From Neoechinorhynchus agilis (lineage: Eukaryota > Acanthocephala), in NCBI GenBank assembly GCA_051530055.1, contig CM121342.1, forward strand, positions 2,604,001 to 2,668,000: DNA of 64,000 nt, given 5' to 3'. Made by a program: the position numbers and the translations under genes. Below the pieces are notes generated by a model. It was given only the letters and a program-made list of their open reading frames with translations. It was not told where the DNA came from and made no database searches. This document shows, one piece after another, positions 1-12,372 of this stretch. The stretch's first letter is position 1. Every line of letters begins with the position of its first letter.

Positions 1-590
1 ACTACCAATGTGTTATCCCCACCGTTGCCGCTGCAGTGCAAATGTGGATTCTTCGGGACGTCATGGTCTCATCTGTAGAAAATCAGCCGATAGATTCGCA
101 AGACATGCCGAAATTGACATGGTGCTGAGCCGGGCACTTGTTATGCGGTAAATACCCCCAATATTTTGGAACATGCCAACCTCTGTAGGGACGACGGGCG
201 TAGACCTGATGGGGTGACCGTATTTCCGTGGAGGGAGGATAAATACCTCCTCTGGGACGCCATTTGTGTCGATACACTCAAGGCCAGCAATCTCAAGTTC
301 TCGGTGGTTCAAGCTGGAGGTGCAGCGAGTGCTGCGGAAGGACGGAAAACGGCAAAATACCTCAATTTAGCCCGGGTTGATGTGTTTGCACCTTTTGGGG
401 CTGGGACCTACGGATCTCTTGGTAGCGAGGTTCTTCAACTTCTGAAGGATCTGAAGCGACGCCTTCAGGCTACAACCGGCGATGCAAGGTCAGGTCAATA
501 CTAGGTTCAAAATATCAGCATTGCCGTGTTGAGAGGCAACACTGCAAGCATTTGGGCAACAATTGAGGACGAGAACGGTGAATAATATTT
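1..590 (+). mobile_element. R2-like LINE, 3' (endonuclease) fragment L1
   Basis: Decayed C-terminal part of a non-LTR retrotransposon protein. Near 35-110 one reads, across frame changes, a CKCG, an HGLIC and an RHAEID motif, the CCHC knuckle that precedes the restriction-like endonuclease in R2-type LINEs. The frame from 166 to 504 then gives RRPDGVTVFPWRE and LLWDA, the PD...D core of that endonuclease. It is followed by the tail motif KDLKRRL..TGDARSG and, out of frame, ISIAVLRGNTAS. The same order recurs at 14.3, 49.6 and 58.2 kb. The RT lies outside the window. Not functional: several frame breaks and an early stop. Assigning it to the R2-like group is inference from the motif order. Confidence 0.75.
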
Positions 591-1680
591 ATCGAAGAAA
601 AGATAACAAGTGGCACGCACCAAATTTACTAGATTGATACTTGGGCTGGCTGTTGTAATGTGATAAATAAAAATCTTTATTTTTTCAATACATAAAATCG
701 TGACTCAACCGAATCTGAGATTAAATCTGTACTACTGGATAAAATTTTAGATATATCTTCTTTTTTAAAATTGCACCTTCTATGACAGAGTGTCTATTTA
801 TTGAGTAATTATTGAATGATTGGAAATTAGGTAATAAAAAGTATGAGAAGTTAAAATGTCCGCACCTCTTTTAACATTGAAACGCCTTTTCCGGTGGAAC
901 TTTTGTAATCGTCGATGAATAAGCGGTTATCGACTTTAACGTCTTTGAACTTTACATACTGAAATGTTTAAAGAAGCCCAGAAAGTTATAGAGAAAAGAA
1001 CAAACGTTTGTTTAAAAGCTTTTAATTTTTGAATAGCTAATTTATTATGTTCAATTGGGAATCGAACCGAGCATTACTCGCGAGCGAAGAAGGCTGTCGA
1101 ATTTTGAAAGACATTTTTTGATTAGTTTAAACGAAGTGCTCGTTACTCAATATAACTTTGCATTTTAAGATGTCGGTCGATGTAACTGAAACCTTAATGA
1201 TAATGAGGTTCTTACATTTCTCACGTTGCTCCAACTCGCTTTTACGTTCCTCATCAGCCATAAACCGTTTAAGTCCTTCACTTATGTTTTTAATGGATTA
1301 GGTCTATGGATGAACAAGTTAATAGTTAGCATGAGTTCGCCAAAAGTCATCAGTCTACCAAGAGGTACTTAATTTGTCGTTGTCTAGGAGTCGCTAACAA
1401 CGAAAATCCTTAGGGAAAGTCTTATAGTAACAATCAGCAGAACAAAAAAACGCAAATATGTCTGCCAATTTCAGTCAATCTTTTTAGCCTCTGAATGAAC
1501 AACTCGAAAAAGTTGGAACCGAATCGTCGCTCAAATTTGCCGTAAGCCGTGGTTGCGAATTTATAAAACATCACGAAGTTAACAATTTTATAAAACAGTG
1601 TAATTTTGAACCGCATTTGATCAGCAACAGATCGTAATCTCCAGACAGACTATAAAAAGCTTATAGTAACGCAATAACTT
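591..1680. other. Intergenic, no gene seen
   Basis: AT-rich DNA with no long open frame and no recognisable protein or RNA motif. Short open stretches lack any family signature. Confidence 0.5.
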
Positions 1681-1681
1681 A

Positions 1682-1735
1682 AAGAGAGATACTCCCGCCC
1701 ACGCTACGAGCCAACCGCTCTACTGATCTTCCCAA
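1682..1735 (-). repeat. tRNA-like 5' half, possible SINE head
   Basis: On the minus strand the bases from 1735 down read like a tRNA 5' half: AGATCAGTAGAGCGGTTGG resembles an A box and is followed by a CTCGTAG loop. No matching acceptor or T arm closes it. A GGTTCAAAATTAC B-box-like string lies about 110 nt further on, too far for a tRNA. It may be the head of a SINE or a decayed tRNA copy. Confidence 0.25.
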
Positions 1736-3423
1736 TTGTTTTTTATGCATTATGGTTCGCTGATCTCTCGTTTTAGGTGTTATTCTAGCAAAATCCATAA
1801 GGTCTCTATTTATAGTTACTTATTTTCGCCTTCTCCATGTGAACAAAGTATAAAATGTGTTCGTCAAGTCGTTAAAAATTATTGTAAAACCTCTCTTAGT
1901 GTAATCAATTTAATGTCCCTAAAATTCTAGGATGTATTTTGCATTCCACTAATTTTCGCTTAAAATGGAAACGCTAGAATGCTCTGCAAGATATTATCCA
2001 TTTTAATACGCAGTAGTCATTAATGATGATTTAATTAGCAACTCTTTTGTCTTTAAACTTTTTTATCATTCATACTTAGAGGACATTCACCATCAATTAT
2101 GAAATGCATGTCATGGATTTTTTTAAATCGACATGGATTTACAAATTTTAAATCCGGAAATTATAATATATTTTAAATATATATTTCAGCGGCAATATAG
2201 ACGATTGCTTCATATCTATTGAATTTTAACGAGGATAAGTTGAGTTCTTCGATTCTGAATTCTATGAACTTTATACTCAAAATTAAGCTTGAAAATAGCT
2301 TTATCGAAATTTGTTCTTTTCTATTGGTACACAATATATTGTCCGTCCACACTTTCTTGTAAGCAAATTCCCGAAATTTATGTTTAGTCTTTTTTAAGAA
2401 ATTTAAGTTATTGCGATTTTCCGCTCTGTTTTAAAATCCATATTTTTGAAAATTCATGTTGAGAAATGCTTGATTGAAGTCTTTGCTAGTTTATGATGTT
2501 TAATTGGAAATTCGAATTTCCGAAACAATTGTCTTACTTTCCTAAGATTTCAATTGAGAACATTGCGCGGATTTTTCGCAATTAATACTTTAAAATTTCT
2601 CATTAAGAGCATTAAATAAACATCATTCAATTGGGTTTGACAAATTTTGGTTTACGATGCCAAGTCCATGTGCTATTTATTTTAATTAGTTAAATTTAAA
2701 AGGCAATTTCGGTCCGATTATTTTTATTTCTGTTGTTGTTGTTGCGAAATTTCCTAAACTAATTCCACAAAGATTCGTGCTCGGTACTAGAGAGTCAAAG
2801 TGTTACATTAGTTCGATAGGAATTCAATCATTTTTAGAATGTTTCTATTTGGTTCTTAAGTGTAGTTCGAGCAACTATCGCCTTGTCGACTCTCCTTGGA
2901 CTACTTGGATAAGTCACTTGTCAAACAACAACAACAACAACGTTTGCTTCCACATCATCAACATGAACTTCATAACAAAACCTTTATGTAGTCGTCAAAA
3001 ATCAACCTCCAAGAACCTCTTACCTCAAAGCACTAAGAATTCATCACGTAAAGATCTAGAAATCCCAATTATCGTGGAGCAAACTAGCGTCACAAATATT
3101 AGTCATTATCGGTGGACTTTTTTCGATGTAGAAAAAAATAAGTTATTTAATTCTTGTCTAGCATAATTCCTCCTATTTAAAAATTGATTCCGTTACGTGA
3201 GTTTAAATCTTAGTTCTTTACCGGAGAATCTGCATTAATTTTGTGTACTTGAGAAAAGTACTTATTGATGGTGAAGAAAAGCAGCTAATAGGCCGAGATG
3301 CTTTCTCATGGCATGTAAATAACATTTCTTTATTATTTGAAAAAAATATGCGCAATAAATATTTTCCATTTACTGTTAATTTATTACTAGTGAGACATAG
3401 AAAAATCTACGGTAATTAGTTGT
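1736..3423. other. Intergenic, no supported gene
   Basis: AT-rich. One open frame at about 2777-3166 includes a CAACAA run and a Ser/Lys-rich stretch, but it has no recognisable domain and no clear start. An exon cannot be excluded. Confidence 0.4.
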
Positions 3424-3654
3424 TCAGGTTGCAATTGTGCCAGTTAAATGGTCTTCGATTTTATCGTAATTTAACGGCATGGAGTGCTTAAAAGAGACAA
3501 AGAATTTGACAGCAAGGCTGTCATCGTATATTTTTAGTTCCGCTATATTTTTGTACGGTTCATCATTCCGTTTCAGAAAATGAATGCTCGATGAGAATAA
3601 GGATGTTTCTCCGTCCGCATATTTAAAAAATCCCACACTGTCCCAGTTTTCCAT
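3424..3654 (-). CDS. Small hypothetical protein (76 aa)
   Basis: An uninterrupted 76-residue frame opening MENWDSVGFFKYADGETSLF, with balanced soluble-protein composition (acidic and basic residues, spaced aromatics) rather than the Leu/Ile/Phe/Asn excess of chance frames here. No domain was recognised and no membrane segment is seen. It lies head-to-head with the SLC4 gene, 184 bp away, so the two could share a promoter. It could also be a chance frame. Confidence 0.35.
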   Translation of the reverse strand: MENWDSVGFFKYADGETSLFSSSIHFLKRNDEPYKNIAELKIYDDSLAVKFFVSFKHSMPLNYDKIEDHLTGTIAT

Positions 3655-3838
3655 TTCTTAGTGTTGAGGACCAAGTAACAAAGTGCTTGAGAATCTTGGG
3701 CGACCGCACGTTCGGCCGCGCGTTTATCCTCTCTCACCAATCAGTTTCCATGGATATGTGTTGATCTTTCCTTTCTAGAGTGAAAATCACGGGATCGAAA
3801 CTCGGTGTTGGTCGTCCAGTAAAAGTGTCACTTTCGCA
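3655..3838. promoter_or_regulatory. Putative bidirectional promoter / SLC4 5' leader
   Basis: This stretch is GC-richer than its surroundings (GACCGCACGTTCGGCCGCGC near 3701-3720) and contains a CCAAT box near 3738-3742. It separates the small minus-strand frame from the proposed SLC4 start at 3839. A promoter role is inferred from position and composition only. Confidence 0.35.
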
Positions 3839-6800
3839 ATGGATCCATACTTAGGAGGTGACGATGGAGGTGAAGCTGTAAGGGTCAGTTGGATTGAAGA
3901 AATCAGCGACCGAGTTCGGCTTCCGACAGTACATAGTTCCCACGCCCTTCAAGGTTCGTAATTAGTCACCAGTGGCACTCTGGTTGTGTTTTAAAATGCG
4001 CAGAAAAAGTATTGTTCCCGCTTTGCGGGTGGGGGAGTGTATTGTCAAACGTTGTTCCATTCATTTCGAAGATATATTTGCCTGCACCACAAAATATATT
4101 TAAAAGTTGTTTTAACCTAGTCTTTTATGGAACCGTATGAGGGTAGGAAACGTGAGTGGGGGGGACCATCCCTGCTCCAACGCGCATCTGAGACTTTCCG
4201 TTGTATGAATCTCGTGCCAGATATACTCCACATATAAAGAGAATAGGATCACGCGAAATTGACTAGGGCGTCAGCGTGAAGGCACAGGAAATGTTGGCAT
4301 AAACGTCTCGTCTACCCAGATCGATAGTTTGGTAAGGGAACTTGTTACTCTTAATCTTCCCTCGGTCCAAATAACCGACCGCATTAGCAATACTGAAATA
4401 TCTCTTATGGATTCCAAAAGACATTATTCTTATCGATTAGAAGGAAGGAAATGCGAGAGCTCCGAAGGCTTGTGGATTCATAGGAATGATTTGTATTCAG
4501 ATCACGGTGGGCATGACCGTTCAAGTGGATCTGATGAACCTTCTAAATACTGTAGGTTGCTGCCACAATTAATGCAGTTTTGGGCCTATTTTAGAAACCA
4601 AAATGCTCGATTTCACGGAAATTCTCTATGATTTACGATACTGTGTCGTTTACGCTAAGAATAGTATTTCCGTTTTCTCCTCTTCATTCACGTTGCACCA
4701 GCAAAGAAACTCACTGAGTAGACGACATATGTCTTTTGTCTGCCAGTTATGATGTTTTGTCTAAGACTTTGAAGTGCCTCTTTGAATGAACGTGCTCATT
4801 TTTTGCTGGTCTCCAATTGAACAGTCGAAATAGCGATTGATTTTATTCTTCAGAAAAGTAACGAAGAGTATTTCAATGTCGCTTTTTTTACCCGTTTTGC
4901 GCATTCATTAATTCGATCGTGCACATTTGGTTTTTTGTTTGGGGATGAGAAATAAGGATTAATTTATCCACGCCCTTTGAGAAAATATTTCGTCCGTATA
5001 GTCGGACTTCTTCAGGTCGATCCTAAATCTATAATATATCCATGATTTTACAAGGTTCCTACTTTTAAAAGAGCCTCGGGTAGGTCAATTTGAACGGAAT
5101 AGACTTTTGACGAAAAAACTTATATTTTACAGCATATTTTATGAAATTGTGCGCTTTGAATCCCAAATTGTAAAGCCAAAGAAATCGCCCGCTGGATATT
5201 CGCGCATCAAGAGCACAGAATGCTTTTATTTCCTCGTTGCAATTCCGCATTCGTTCCAAATCCCTTTGATACAAAGCATCTTAGCTGATTATCGTCTTCC
5301 CCGTCTCACAGGCATATCTGGAGATGATAGAGATCCTCCAGCAGCCGTCACTGAACGCAGTCAACTCTTGTCGAAGTTTTCAAACATGGAGAAGCGCTTT
5401 CAGCTCGAGGAAGACGACCGAGGGAAGGTGACTGCAAAATGTCGAACATGTAATGCAAGGAAAAACGATCCCGATGTTCGTAAAAGGCGTAATATATTCG
5501 TAGAGATGATTGAATTCGATCCTACTAAATGGGTTTGGAACGAAACTGCAAGGTTGGTCATATTTAGCTTTAGGAAAGCTCATATCCTTCTAACAGGTGG
5601 GTGAGATTCGAAGAAGATGTAGAAGAAGGCGGTCAATGGTCAAAACCGCATTTGTGTCTCGTTCCATTGTACTCCTTAGTGCATCTACGGGAAATCTTGA
5701 AGGATTCAGCGATGCTTTTAGACTTCTCAGGTGAAACCATCGAAGAGATATTTCGTGCTGCACTAAATGTTCATGTCGATACCGGTCGGATAGATACAAT
5801 GACCGCTGGGCGTTGCCTTAATATGCTTAGTCTTAGTCATTTTCATCAGAATGTTAGCAAATTAGCCACAAAAGGGATTGTTCACTCTTTAGCGGACTTC
5901 GGGAGTCGGGCAGCTGCTGCCATTACACGAGTCAGTCATAGTGTTCTGCCAATCGGTAAGTACGATTTCACACGAATAGCGTTGTGGACTTTTGTTTAGT
6001 TCAGACAGATCGCAGACTGAAGTTGAGATTAAGAATAAAGTGCAGGATCTGAAGGAGAATACTGAATTTTCTGATAAGAAACTAAATCGAGATATTGGTC
6101 GGTCGACGCAGCTTCTACGTGTGAATAATGATTCAAATAATAATCAAAAGCTAAAGGTATTTTGGGCTTGATGATAAACTATTCGTCTAAAAAGTGACAT
6201 AGATTAATCGCCATTTGCAAAAGAAACTCCCAATAGATACGGAGAGTGTGAGTATCATGGTTGGCTCCAATGAGCATATTGAGAAGCCTATTTCTGCCTT
6301 CATTAGATTAGCCAAACCGACGTTTCTCGGTATATTTTTTCAGTTTATTTTCAAATGTTGATCTCCTCCATTTTAGAGGATCTGACCGAGTTGAGCCTTC
6401 CAAATAGATTTTTATTTATCCTTTTGATTCCATATAAAACTGAGAGTATTTATCACGACGTTGGCCGAAGTATGAGTGCCATAATATGTAATGAGGTATT
6501 AAAAAAAATCTAAAGTGTGACAATTTAAAAAATTAATAAAAGATGTCAAGTCACGATATTTATAAGGCTAAAAATCGAAACGATGTTATAAAAGGTCATT
6601 ATCTTAGTTATTTTTAAGATAATTTTTCTATTTTTTTAACAGGCATTGACCATTTTCTCGATCACGCACTCGCAATTCCACCTAACGATTGGGACATTAA
6701 ACAGAATATTGAACCATTGAATGACCCTCTTCATGAAGATCACCATAATGTCCCTCCTCCTCCTGAAGATCTTCCAACTACTTTCGATTACAAATGCGTT

Positions 6801-9800
6801 CCTGAGTACCATCCCGATCCAATTCTTGAACGCTCACGTAGGTATGATATCGTACCTATGATTTCGTCCATCCTAATCGATTTCGATTAAGGTGTTTTGG
6901 TGGTCTTATTGAAGACATTCGCCGTTCTGCAAAATTCTACGTTAGTGATATTAAGGACGCTTACAACTTTCGTTGTTTAACTTCAATACTCTTCATGTAT
7001 TTCGCTTGCTTATCTCCGATTGTGACATTTGGTGGTCTCTTGTCTAAAGCAACTGCTCACAACATGGTTTATATCTTTTGAACCTTTGTTTCAAAATTGC
7101 TAATTTAGGATTTCAAAAGGGTACAATTGAGAGTCTCATGGCTGGTCTTCTCTCTGGAACAGTGTACCATCTCTGTGCAGGTCAACCATTGACAATCATT
7201 GGCAGTACTGGACCCGTGCTGATTTTCGAAACCATCGTCCACAAATATTGCACCAGTACAGGTCTGGATTATATGGGAATTCGCGTGTGGATCGGAATAT
7301 GGGTGTCGTTAATTTTGTTAATTGTGGTGGCGACTGATGCCTGCGTTCTTATTAAACATATAACTCGATTCACAGGTTTGATTTTTAACTTTGGTCTCAG
7401 TAACATAAAAATACGCTACGAGCAGAAGAGTCGTTCGCCGCTCTGATTGGTTCGATTTTCATTTACGAGGCCATTCAAAAAATGTATGAACTTTATATGT
7501 TTTATCCATTTGATATGGGATCATTGAATGCGGCAACACTAAATGATACTAAAAAAGCTTGTGGCAAAAACTTTTCAATAGCCATACTTTCGCCTCGATA
7601 TAATCCGGTTTGATTTTCCAGGAAAATAATAGAAATATTTATCGCTTCAGAACGAGAATTGAGATTTCCGTTTCTTTCCAAAATCTTTAAAACATTGCAA
7701 AATTCACTCAAGTTAACCTATCCGTTAATTATTTTTTTTATTTGATAACCTTTTTGTGTCTTATATCTGAGTGAATTCTATTTGAAGAAGAAATTTCTTT
7801 TAAGTAATTAAATTTTTAAAATGATTAGGGTCTTACAGTCTCAGTGCATGACAAATTCGTCAAAAATTTACTTTGAGTTTTGCTGATTATTTTGAATGTT
7901 ACGTGCACTAAAAAACAAGTTCTACAATTAAATTTTCTAAACTACAGGCATTACACAAAAGATAACAGATATTACAGAACGATTGTTAAATTTTTGACTA
8001 AAAGCTGCAAAGCAACAGTCTTTCCCACTTTTAATTATGTTTGTTCATAACGGAAAAATTGCAGAAATTTTATTAAATCCGATATTTCGGCACAATCTTG
8101 TGCCTCTATCAAAGTTGTTTAGGTGTTTTAGGCAGAAGATTGTGCCGAATTTTCCGCTGTAAACAAACATCAATAATTCAATCTTCAAACTTTTAATTAT
8201 TCAAAAATTTCTATAAAATAATAGAACATCGCGGGATACCTAAAACCCAATGTGATGCATTTAGTTTTTAAGACTAAACAACAGATATTAAGGTTTTGAG
8301 CATGCGAAGGAAGTGGTTAAAGAAGGAAAATTGGTTCAAAATTACACAATTTTAGCTTTATTGTTGAAAATAGTAACTTATTTTATCTGTACCATTTCAC
8401 ACCTTCGCTTTTTCGCTGCAAGGTAGGAAATTTCTGAATTCCCAACTTTATAAAATAGTGTTAGAGACGTTCCACTTTCTACTTTCTAAAGCATCCAATA
8501 AATTTTCTTTTACTAAGGAGAGTATCGTACTTATATAAATAAAGTCCATGTAGTTTACAAAAATATATCCGCATAATCGATGCTCTCCTGTAATTCGTAT
8601 TCTTTTAAATATAGAAAAATTTAAAGGGCCCGAAAGCGTCTATTATTCAAATGTGAAATAATGAACCGTTTCATCGTGTAAAGAAATCAAAAGTAGACTA
8701 ACGTATATTCGACTTAGTCAACCGAAGATCATTTAAATCTATCGTTTGATTAATCTTTAACTTGATTCTTGTCCTCAAACGATAAATTTTCCAATCATTG
8801 GACCACCTAATTCAAATGCTAAATCTGGATTTCTACAGGATCATCAAAAAGCGATAACGACATGTTCGTTTCCCTTGCAACCGGACGTGTTTTGGTTTTC
8901 ACTGTTCCTTTTCTTTTTTACATTTTTCGGAATGGTTCAACTGAAGGGATTCAAATCTTCACGATATTTTCCAACACAGGTATCTATGTTTAAATATATT
9001 TCGTTCCACACAGATTTCTTCAATTTAGTTTCGTAGCATCGTAAGCAACTTCGCAGCTGTTATAATCTTTTCCGTAACTGTTTTCATCGATCATTTCTCA
9101 AGAATCGAAACTCCGAAGCTACTTGTGCCAACAAAATTCATGGTATAGCTAAATTAAACTTAGCGTTTCGCCTAAATTTAATGTTAGACAACCAAACCGG
9201 ACCGTGGATGGTTTGTTTCACCATTTGGCCGGATATCAGTAGGCTACATGTTCGCTGCTATTCTACCCGCTCTTTTGGCTACCATTCTCGTCTTCATGGA
9301 CCAAAACATTACAAGTGTTATTGTAAATCGGCGGGAAAATAAACTTAAGGTACACCCACGGGTTTAAGAATCAAATCGATTCTAAAAAATTGATCTGATT
9401 TAGAAAGGTGGTGGTTATCATCTCGATATGCTTGTAATCGCCATCTGTATCCTGATGAATTCGCTTTTTGGTCTTCCTTGGTTTGTCGCTGCCACTGTTT
9501 TGTCAATGAATCATGTAATAAGTCTCAAAATCGAATCCCATTGTGTGATGCCCGGCGAAAAACCAACGTAAGTTTCCGGTGGCTACTATCCTATGACGTT
9601 ACCTCGGTTTTTATTGGTGATCCCGCCGATATACCAATCAGTTCCAGATTAGGAAAAATTATCAGCTGGGAAACTTAGACACAGATTAAAAGTAACTGGC
9701 TAGCCAGACTCCAAAAAATAAAATAATTCAATAATTTGGCCCAAAATTAAAAAACTGGCAGAGTTTGTACATTCGTAGTTGCGCCGAGGTGGTCTAGTAG

Positions 9801-10876
9801 ATTAAAGCCCCGAATCCATGTTTCGGGAACAAAGTGTTCAAATCTACGATCGCCGATGACTCACAACCAAAGGGTACGAAATACCTCGATGAAGGTAGGA
9901 GGAAAATCACTGATGAGTCCCACCTACTCGGGAGGTATTTGAGGATCCGGAGGGATTCTTACAAACTCATTACTATATATAGTTCAGGGTTTTTAAGTGA
10001 TTTTTATGCGCTTCCCTAGCCCACATCATTGGGCTGTGTTCCCAAGATAAAATTATCAGACACAGAATAAAAGTAACCGGCTGGCCAGGCTTCAAAAAGC
10101 AAAATATGCGCAGTATTTAAGTTCAAATGTCAATTTTGAAACAAAAATTGCTTTGAAATTACATAGTCGTTGTTTTGTTTATTTTTAAATTAAAACGTCT
10201 CTCTTTAATTTTTGCAGCTTTGATGGAATAATCGAACAACGTGTGACAGGATTCGTAGTCTTTTTGTTGATAGGACTGTCCGTTCTACTGACACCGTTGC
10301 TCAAAATGATACCTATGCCGGTGTTATACGGCCTCTTTCTCTACATGGGAGTATCATCTTTGGCTGAAATCCAATTTTGGGGCCGAGTAAAACTCCTTTT
10401 GATGACCAGCAAATCTAGACCAGACTACTCATTTGTTCGACACGTGAACATAAAGAAAGTTCATTTGTTCACGATTATCCAAATGTCTTGTACACTGATT
10501 TTGTGGCTGATTAAAAGCAATCAAAAGGTCTCCATGTGTTTTCCTTTAATGGTAAGCTTAAAAAATTGCCCATTGCTAACAATATAACTTTTCGATATAG
10601 GTAGCAGCTCTCGTGCTAGTTCGACTCGGCTTAACTCGTTTATTTACGGAAAGAGAAATGGCATTTTTGGACGACTTTAACCCAGATGCGACAAAGAAAG
10701 CCGAGGAGGATGAGGTAAAGAGGAAAAGGCGCAAGGGAAGCTTTATAAAAGGCAATGGAGAAAAGGTTATTCTTTTTAGACAGACTACTAATCCTTATGC
10801 TAAACTAGAAATTTATGTTCTTGAATCATACCCGACTAGAATCTCAGGCAAAGGCTTTCACGATAGAAGTAGTTAG
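3839..10876 (+). CDS. SLC4-family Na+-coupled bicarbonate transporter, complete 17-exon gene
   Basis: Plasma-membrane bicarbonate transporter of the SLC4 Na+-coupled branch (NBC/NDCBE-like). Proposed exons: 3839-3953, 5312-5552, 5597-5955, 6005-6156, 6203-6329, 6377-6495, 6543-6594, 6643-6841, 6892-7066, 7120-7375, 7426-7607, 8839-8979, 9029-9142, 9188-9349, 9404-9567, 10218-10551, 10601-10876. All introns are GT-AG, phases agree at every junction, and the sum is 3168 nt (1055 aa), the usual family length. Landmarks: cytosolic domain with [16 protein letters not shown]; membrane domain from about residue 490 ([32 protein letters not shown], the stilbene-site KLKKG near residue 797, [16 protein letters not shown]); Lys/Arg-rich tail. 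An NDT glycosylation site lies in the TM5-6 loop. Most introns are 44-54 nt; three long ones (3954-5311, 7608-8838, 9568-10217) hold repeats. The first exon is least certain, but its phase matches exon 2 exactly. Electrogenicity cannot be told. Confidence 0.93.
4981..5015 (-). ncRNA. Hammerhead-ribozyme-like motif H1 (in SLC4 intron 1)
   Basis: The minus strand reads CTGAAGA, then stem II GTCCG/CGGAC with loop ACTATA, then GAA followed by self-complementary ATAT and U. This is the minimal type I hammerhead core with a palindromic 4-nt stem III. Stem I pairing is poor as read. It lies antisense to the host gene in its first intron. Confidence 0.55.
8030..8170. repeat. Fold-back (MITE-like) repeat in SLC4 intron 11
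   Basis: CGGCACAATCTT near 8089 is the inverse complement of AAGATTGTGCCG near 8135. Outer arms also pair imperfectly (TGTTTGTT...CGGAAAA against TTTTCCG...AAACAAACA). This is a stem-loop element of about 140 bp, likely a small non-autonomous DNA element. No coding capacity. Confidence 0.5.
8227..8420 (+). repeat. Dispersed ~190-bp repeat, copy 1
   Basis: Shares an ordered string of blocks with 11815-12015: CCTA.....AATGTGAT, TTTTTAAGACT, ACAGATATTAA, GAAAGTGGTT-like, ACACAATTTTAGCTTTATT, CCTTCG. Function and family unknown. Confidence 0.55.
9655..9705 (+). repeat. SINE-tail-like repeat, left unit
   Basis: AAATTATCAG and ACACAGATTAAAAGTAACTG, then GCCAG, recur at 10045-10110 on the far side of the SINE. 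The unit may be the tail of a truncated neighbouring SINE or a duplicated flank. Confidence 0.5.
9778..10060 (+). mobile_element. tRNA-derived SINE, copy S1 (SLC4 intron 15)
   Basis: The head carries a Pol III A-box-like TGGTCTAGTAGATTAAA and a B-box-like GTTCAAATCTAC about 50 nt apart. A body follows with GGGTACGAAATACCTC, CTGATGAGTCCC, GAGGATCCGGAGG and ACAAACTCAT, ending near GGGCTGTGTTCCCAA. The same order recurs at 15018-15255 and partly at 59170-59315. It lies inside a 650-nt SLC4 intron whose splice sites are intact, so the insertion is probably tolerated. Confidence 0.7.
10045..10110 (+). repeat. SINE-tail-like repeat, right unit
   Basis: Near-copy of 9655-9705: AAATTATCAG, ACACAGAATAAAAGTAACCG, GGCCAGGCTTC. 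See the left unit. Confidence 0.5.
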
Positions 10877-11254
10877 TGCAAGTCAGTTCGAACACTTGTT
10901 CATTCATTTACTAATTTAGCCCGAGGCTTGATGAGCGTGTTGAGAATGGAAAATGTGACTGCAAATGTTTCGACAACAAATTGTGACATTGTATTTGAGA
11001 ATGAGGCTTCAGTGGGATTATTTTTGTTCTAAGATAGTGGTCCACACCGATTTTTAATGTCCGGCCACAGTGAGGACTTATTCGAAATTAGAAAAATGCC
11101 TTAAGTTTATACACAAAATGTATATTTTTGTTTTAGCCCAGAAGGCAACGGGATGCTCGACTATCAAAAATAAGAACAGTTTTACTAAAGTGATCATTAA
11201 TTTAATTCTTTAAATAATCCGTAAATGCTATGAATTTCAGACAGTGAAAAAACA
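10877..11254. other. SLC4 3' flank
   Basis: Downstream of the SLC4 stop codon. Probably 3' UTR and spacer; no clear AATAAA was found close by and no gene is seen. Confidence 0.4.
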
Positions 11255-11340
11255 CGACTCGATCACACGAATGGCGAGCCCGATTACAATCAAAGATGCG
11301 ATTGCATCTCGAAGGGCAAATTATAGATTGAATAATAATC
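11255..11340 (+). repeat. Partial copy R-F of the hairpin-bearing coding repeat
   Basis: Carries the GATGCGATTGCATC hairpin with CCCGATTACAATCAA before it and GAAGGGC after it, matching the core of the repeat at 51.4, 53.4, 56.3, 58.4 and 60.4 kb. Only about 80 bp remain. Confidence 0.5.
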
Positions 11341-11499
11341 AGTATTTCATTTACTGTGGAGAACGCAAAAATGGCATTACATTACTAAGATGATGAGTGT
11401 CTGAACTTAGAACATAAATAACATAGTCCCGCTGAATAATTCGACCTTAAAATTGTCATAAACGAGAATAGGGAATTTCGAAAAGGTGCAGAGCGAAGC

Positions 11500-11640
11500 A
11501 GAAATATCAATGATTTGCTAGGACTTCCCGCAGTCGTCTTTTTATAACTAACAAGCTGATGATGAACTCGACGAGGTTCGAAACGCCTTTAATAAAAAAA
11601 TTATTTACCAGGTGAAGACCTAAACAACACCTCTTATCCG
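11500..11640 (+). ncRNA. Hammerhead-like repeat H2
   Basis: The core at 11556-11587 reads CTGATGA, stem II GAACT/GGTTC, then GAA and ACGC. Downstream it keeps the family tail ATTATTTACC and AGGTGAAGACCTAAACAA shared with H3 and H5. Stem III is one base off the ACGT palindrome of H3, so activity is doubtful. Confidence 0.5.
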
Positions 11641-11814
11641 AAGGTTGAAAATTATTGATTTAGACATTAGTCTTTTGCTAAAAAAATTTCTTCTATGGAT
11701 TTAAAGATAATAATTTCAACTCCTATGAAAATGATTTTTAGCATAGAACCTCAAACATTCTTTAATGCAATAGAATGACGTATTGTCTGAATTAATTGGG
11801 ATCGAACATTATTC

Positions 11815-12015
11815 GGATACGAGATTTCATTTGGGATAACCTAATGTGATATATTCAATTTTTAAGACTCGACTACAGATATTAAAGTTTTTAACATACT
11901 AGGAAAGTGGTTTTTAAAAAGCAAAACAAGGAGAGAATTACACAATTTTAGCTTTATTATTTAAAAATAATCTCTTATTTGATCTCTTTTTTATCATTGT
12001 AGACCTTCGTTTTTT
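11815..12015 (+). repeat. Dispersed ~190-bp repeat, copy 2
   Basis: Same ordered blocks as 8227-8420, including CTACAGATATTAAAG and ACACAATTTTAGCTTTATT. Moderately diverged. Confidence 0.55.
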
Positions 12016-12372
12016 ATCTGATTCTCTTCTAGCAACAGAAGTTGAGTGGGACAGAAATCCGGATAAAATTGACGTTTCACTGTACTTATTTAAATACATC
12101 AATTTAAGTTTTAAACGGTACTTTCAGATTGAACACGTATGTTTAAACTCAATTTTTTTAATCTAAAATCATCGCCAAAAATATCAAGCCAACTTTTGGA
12201 TTTTCCCGTCTTACCGCGGGAAATATCACCTTCTAAATTAAAACCTAGAAGGAACACACACAGATTTGTTTTCGATGAGGAAAGGTTAATCTTACAAGCG
12301 CTCCTGCAAGCAATAAACATCAATTCGAACCAGAACGGATCTTCCAACCCAACCGGATATTCTCAAACGAAC

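Noticed and set aside
5590-5799. Minus-strand frames within the SLC4 gene
   Set aside because: Shadows of well-supported coding exons on the plus strand.
9905-9945. CTGATGAGTCCC in the SINE as a hammerhead, as in the Schistosoma Sm-alpha SINE
   Set aside because: A GTCCC/GGGA stem can form, but no GAAA half follows in any of the copies, so the catalytic core is incomplete.
11556-11587. Hammerhead-type core read as a Pol III B box (GGTTCGAAAC)
   Set aside because: The string resembles a B box, but no A box lies upstream at tRNA spacing, and the conserved features are those of CTGATGA plus stem II.
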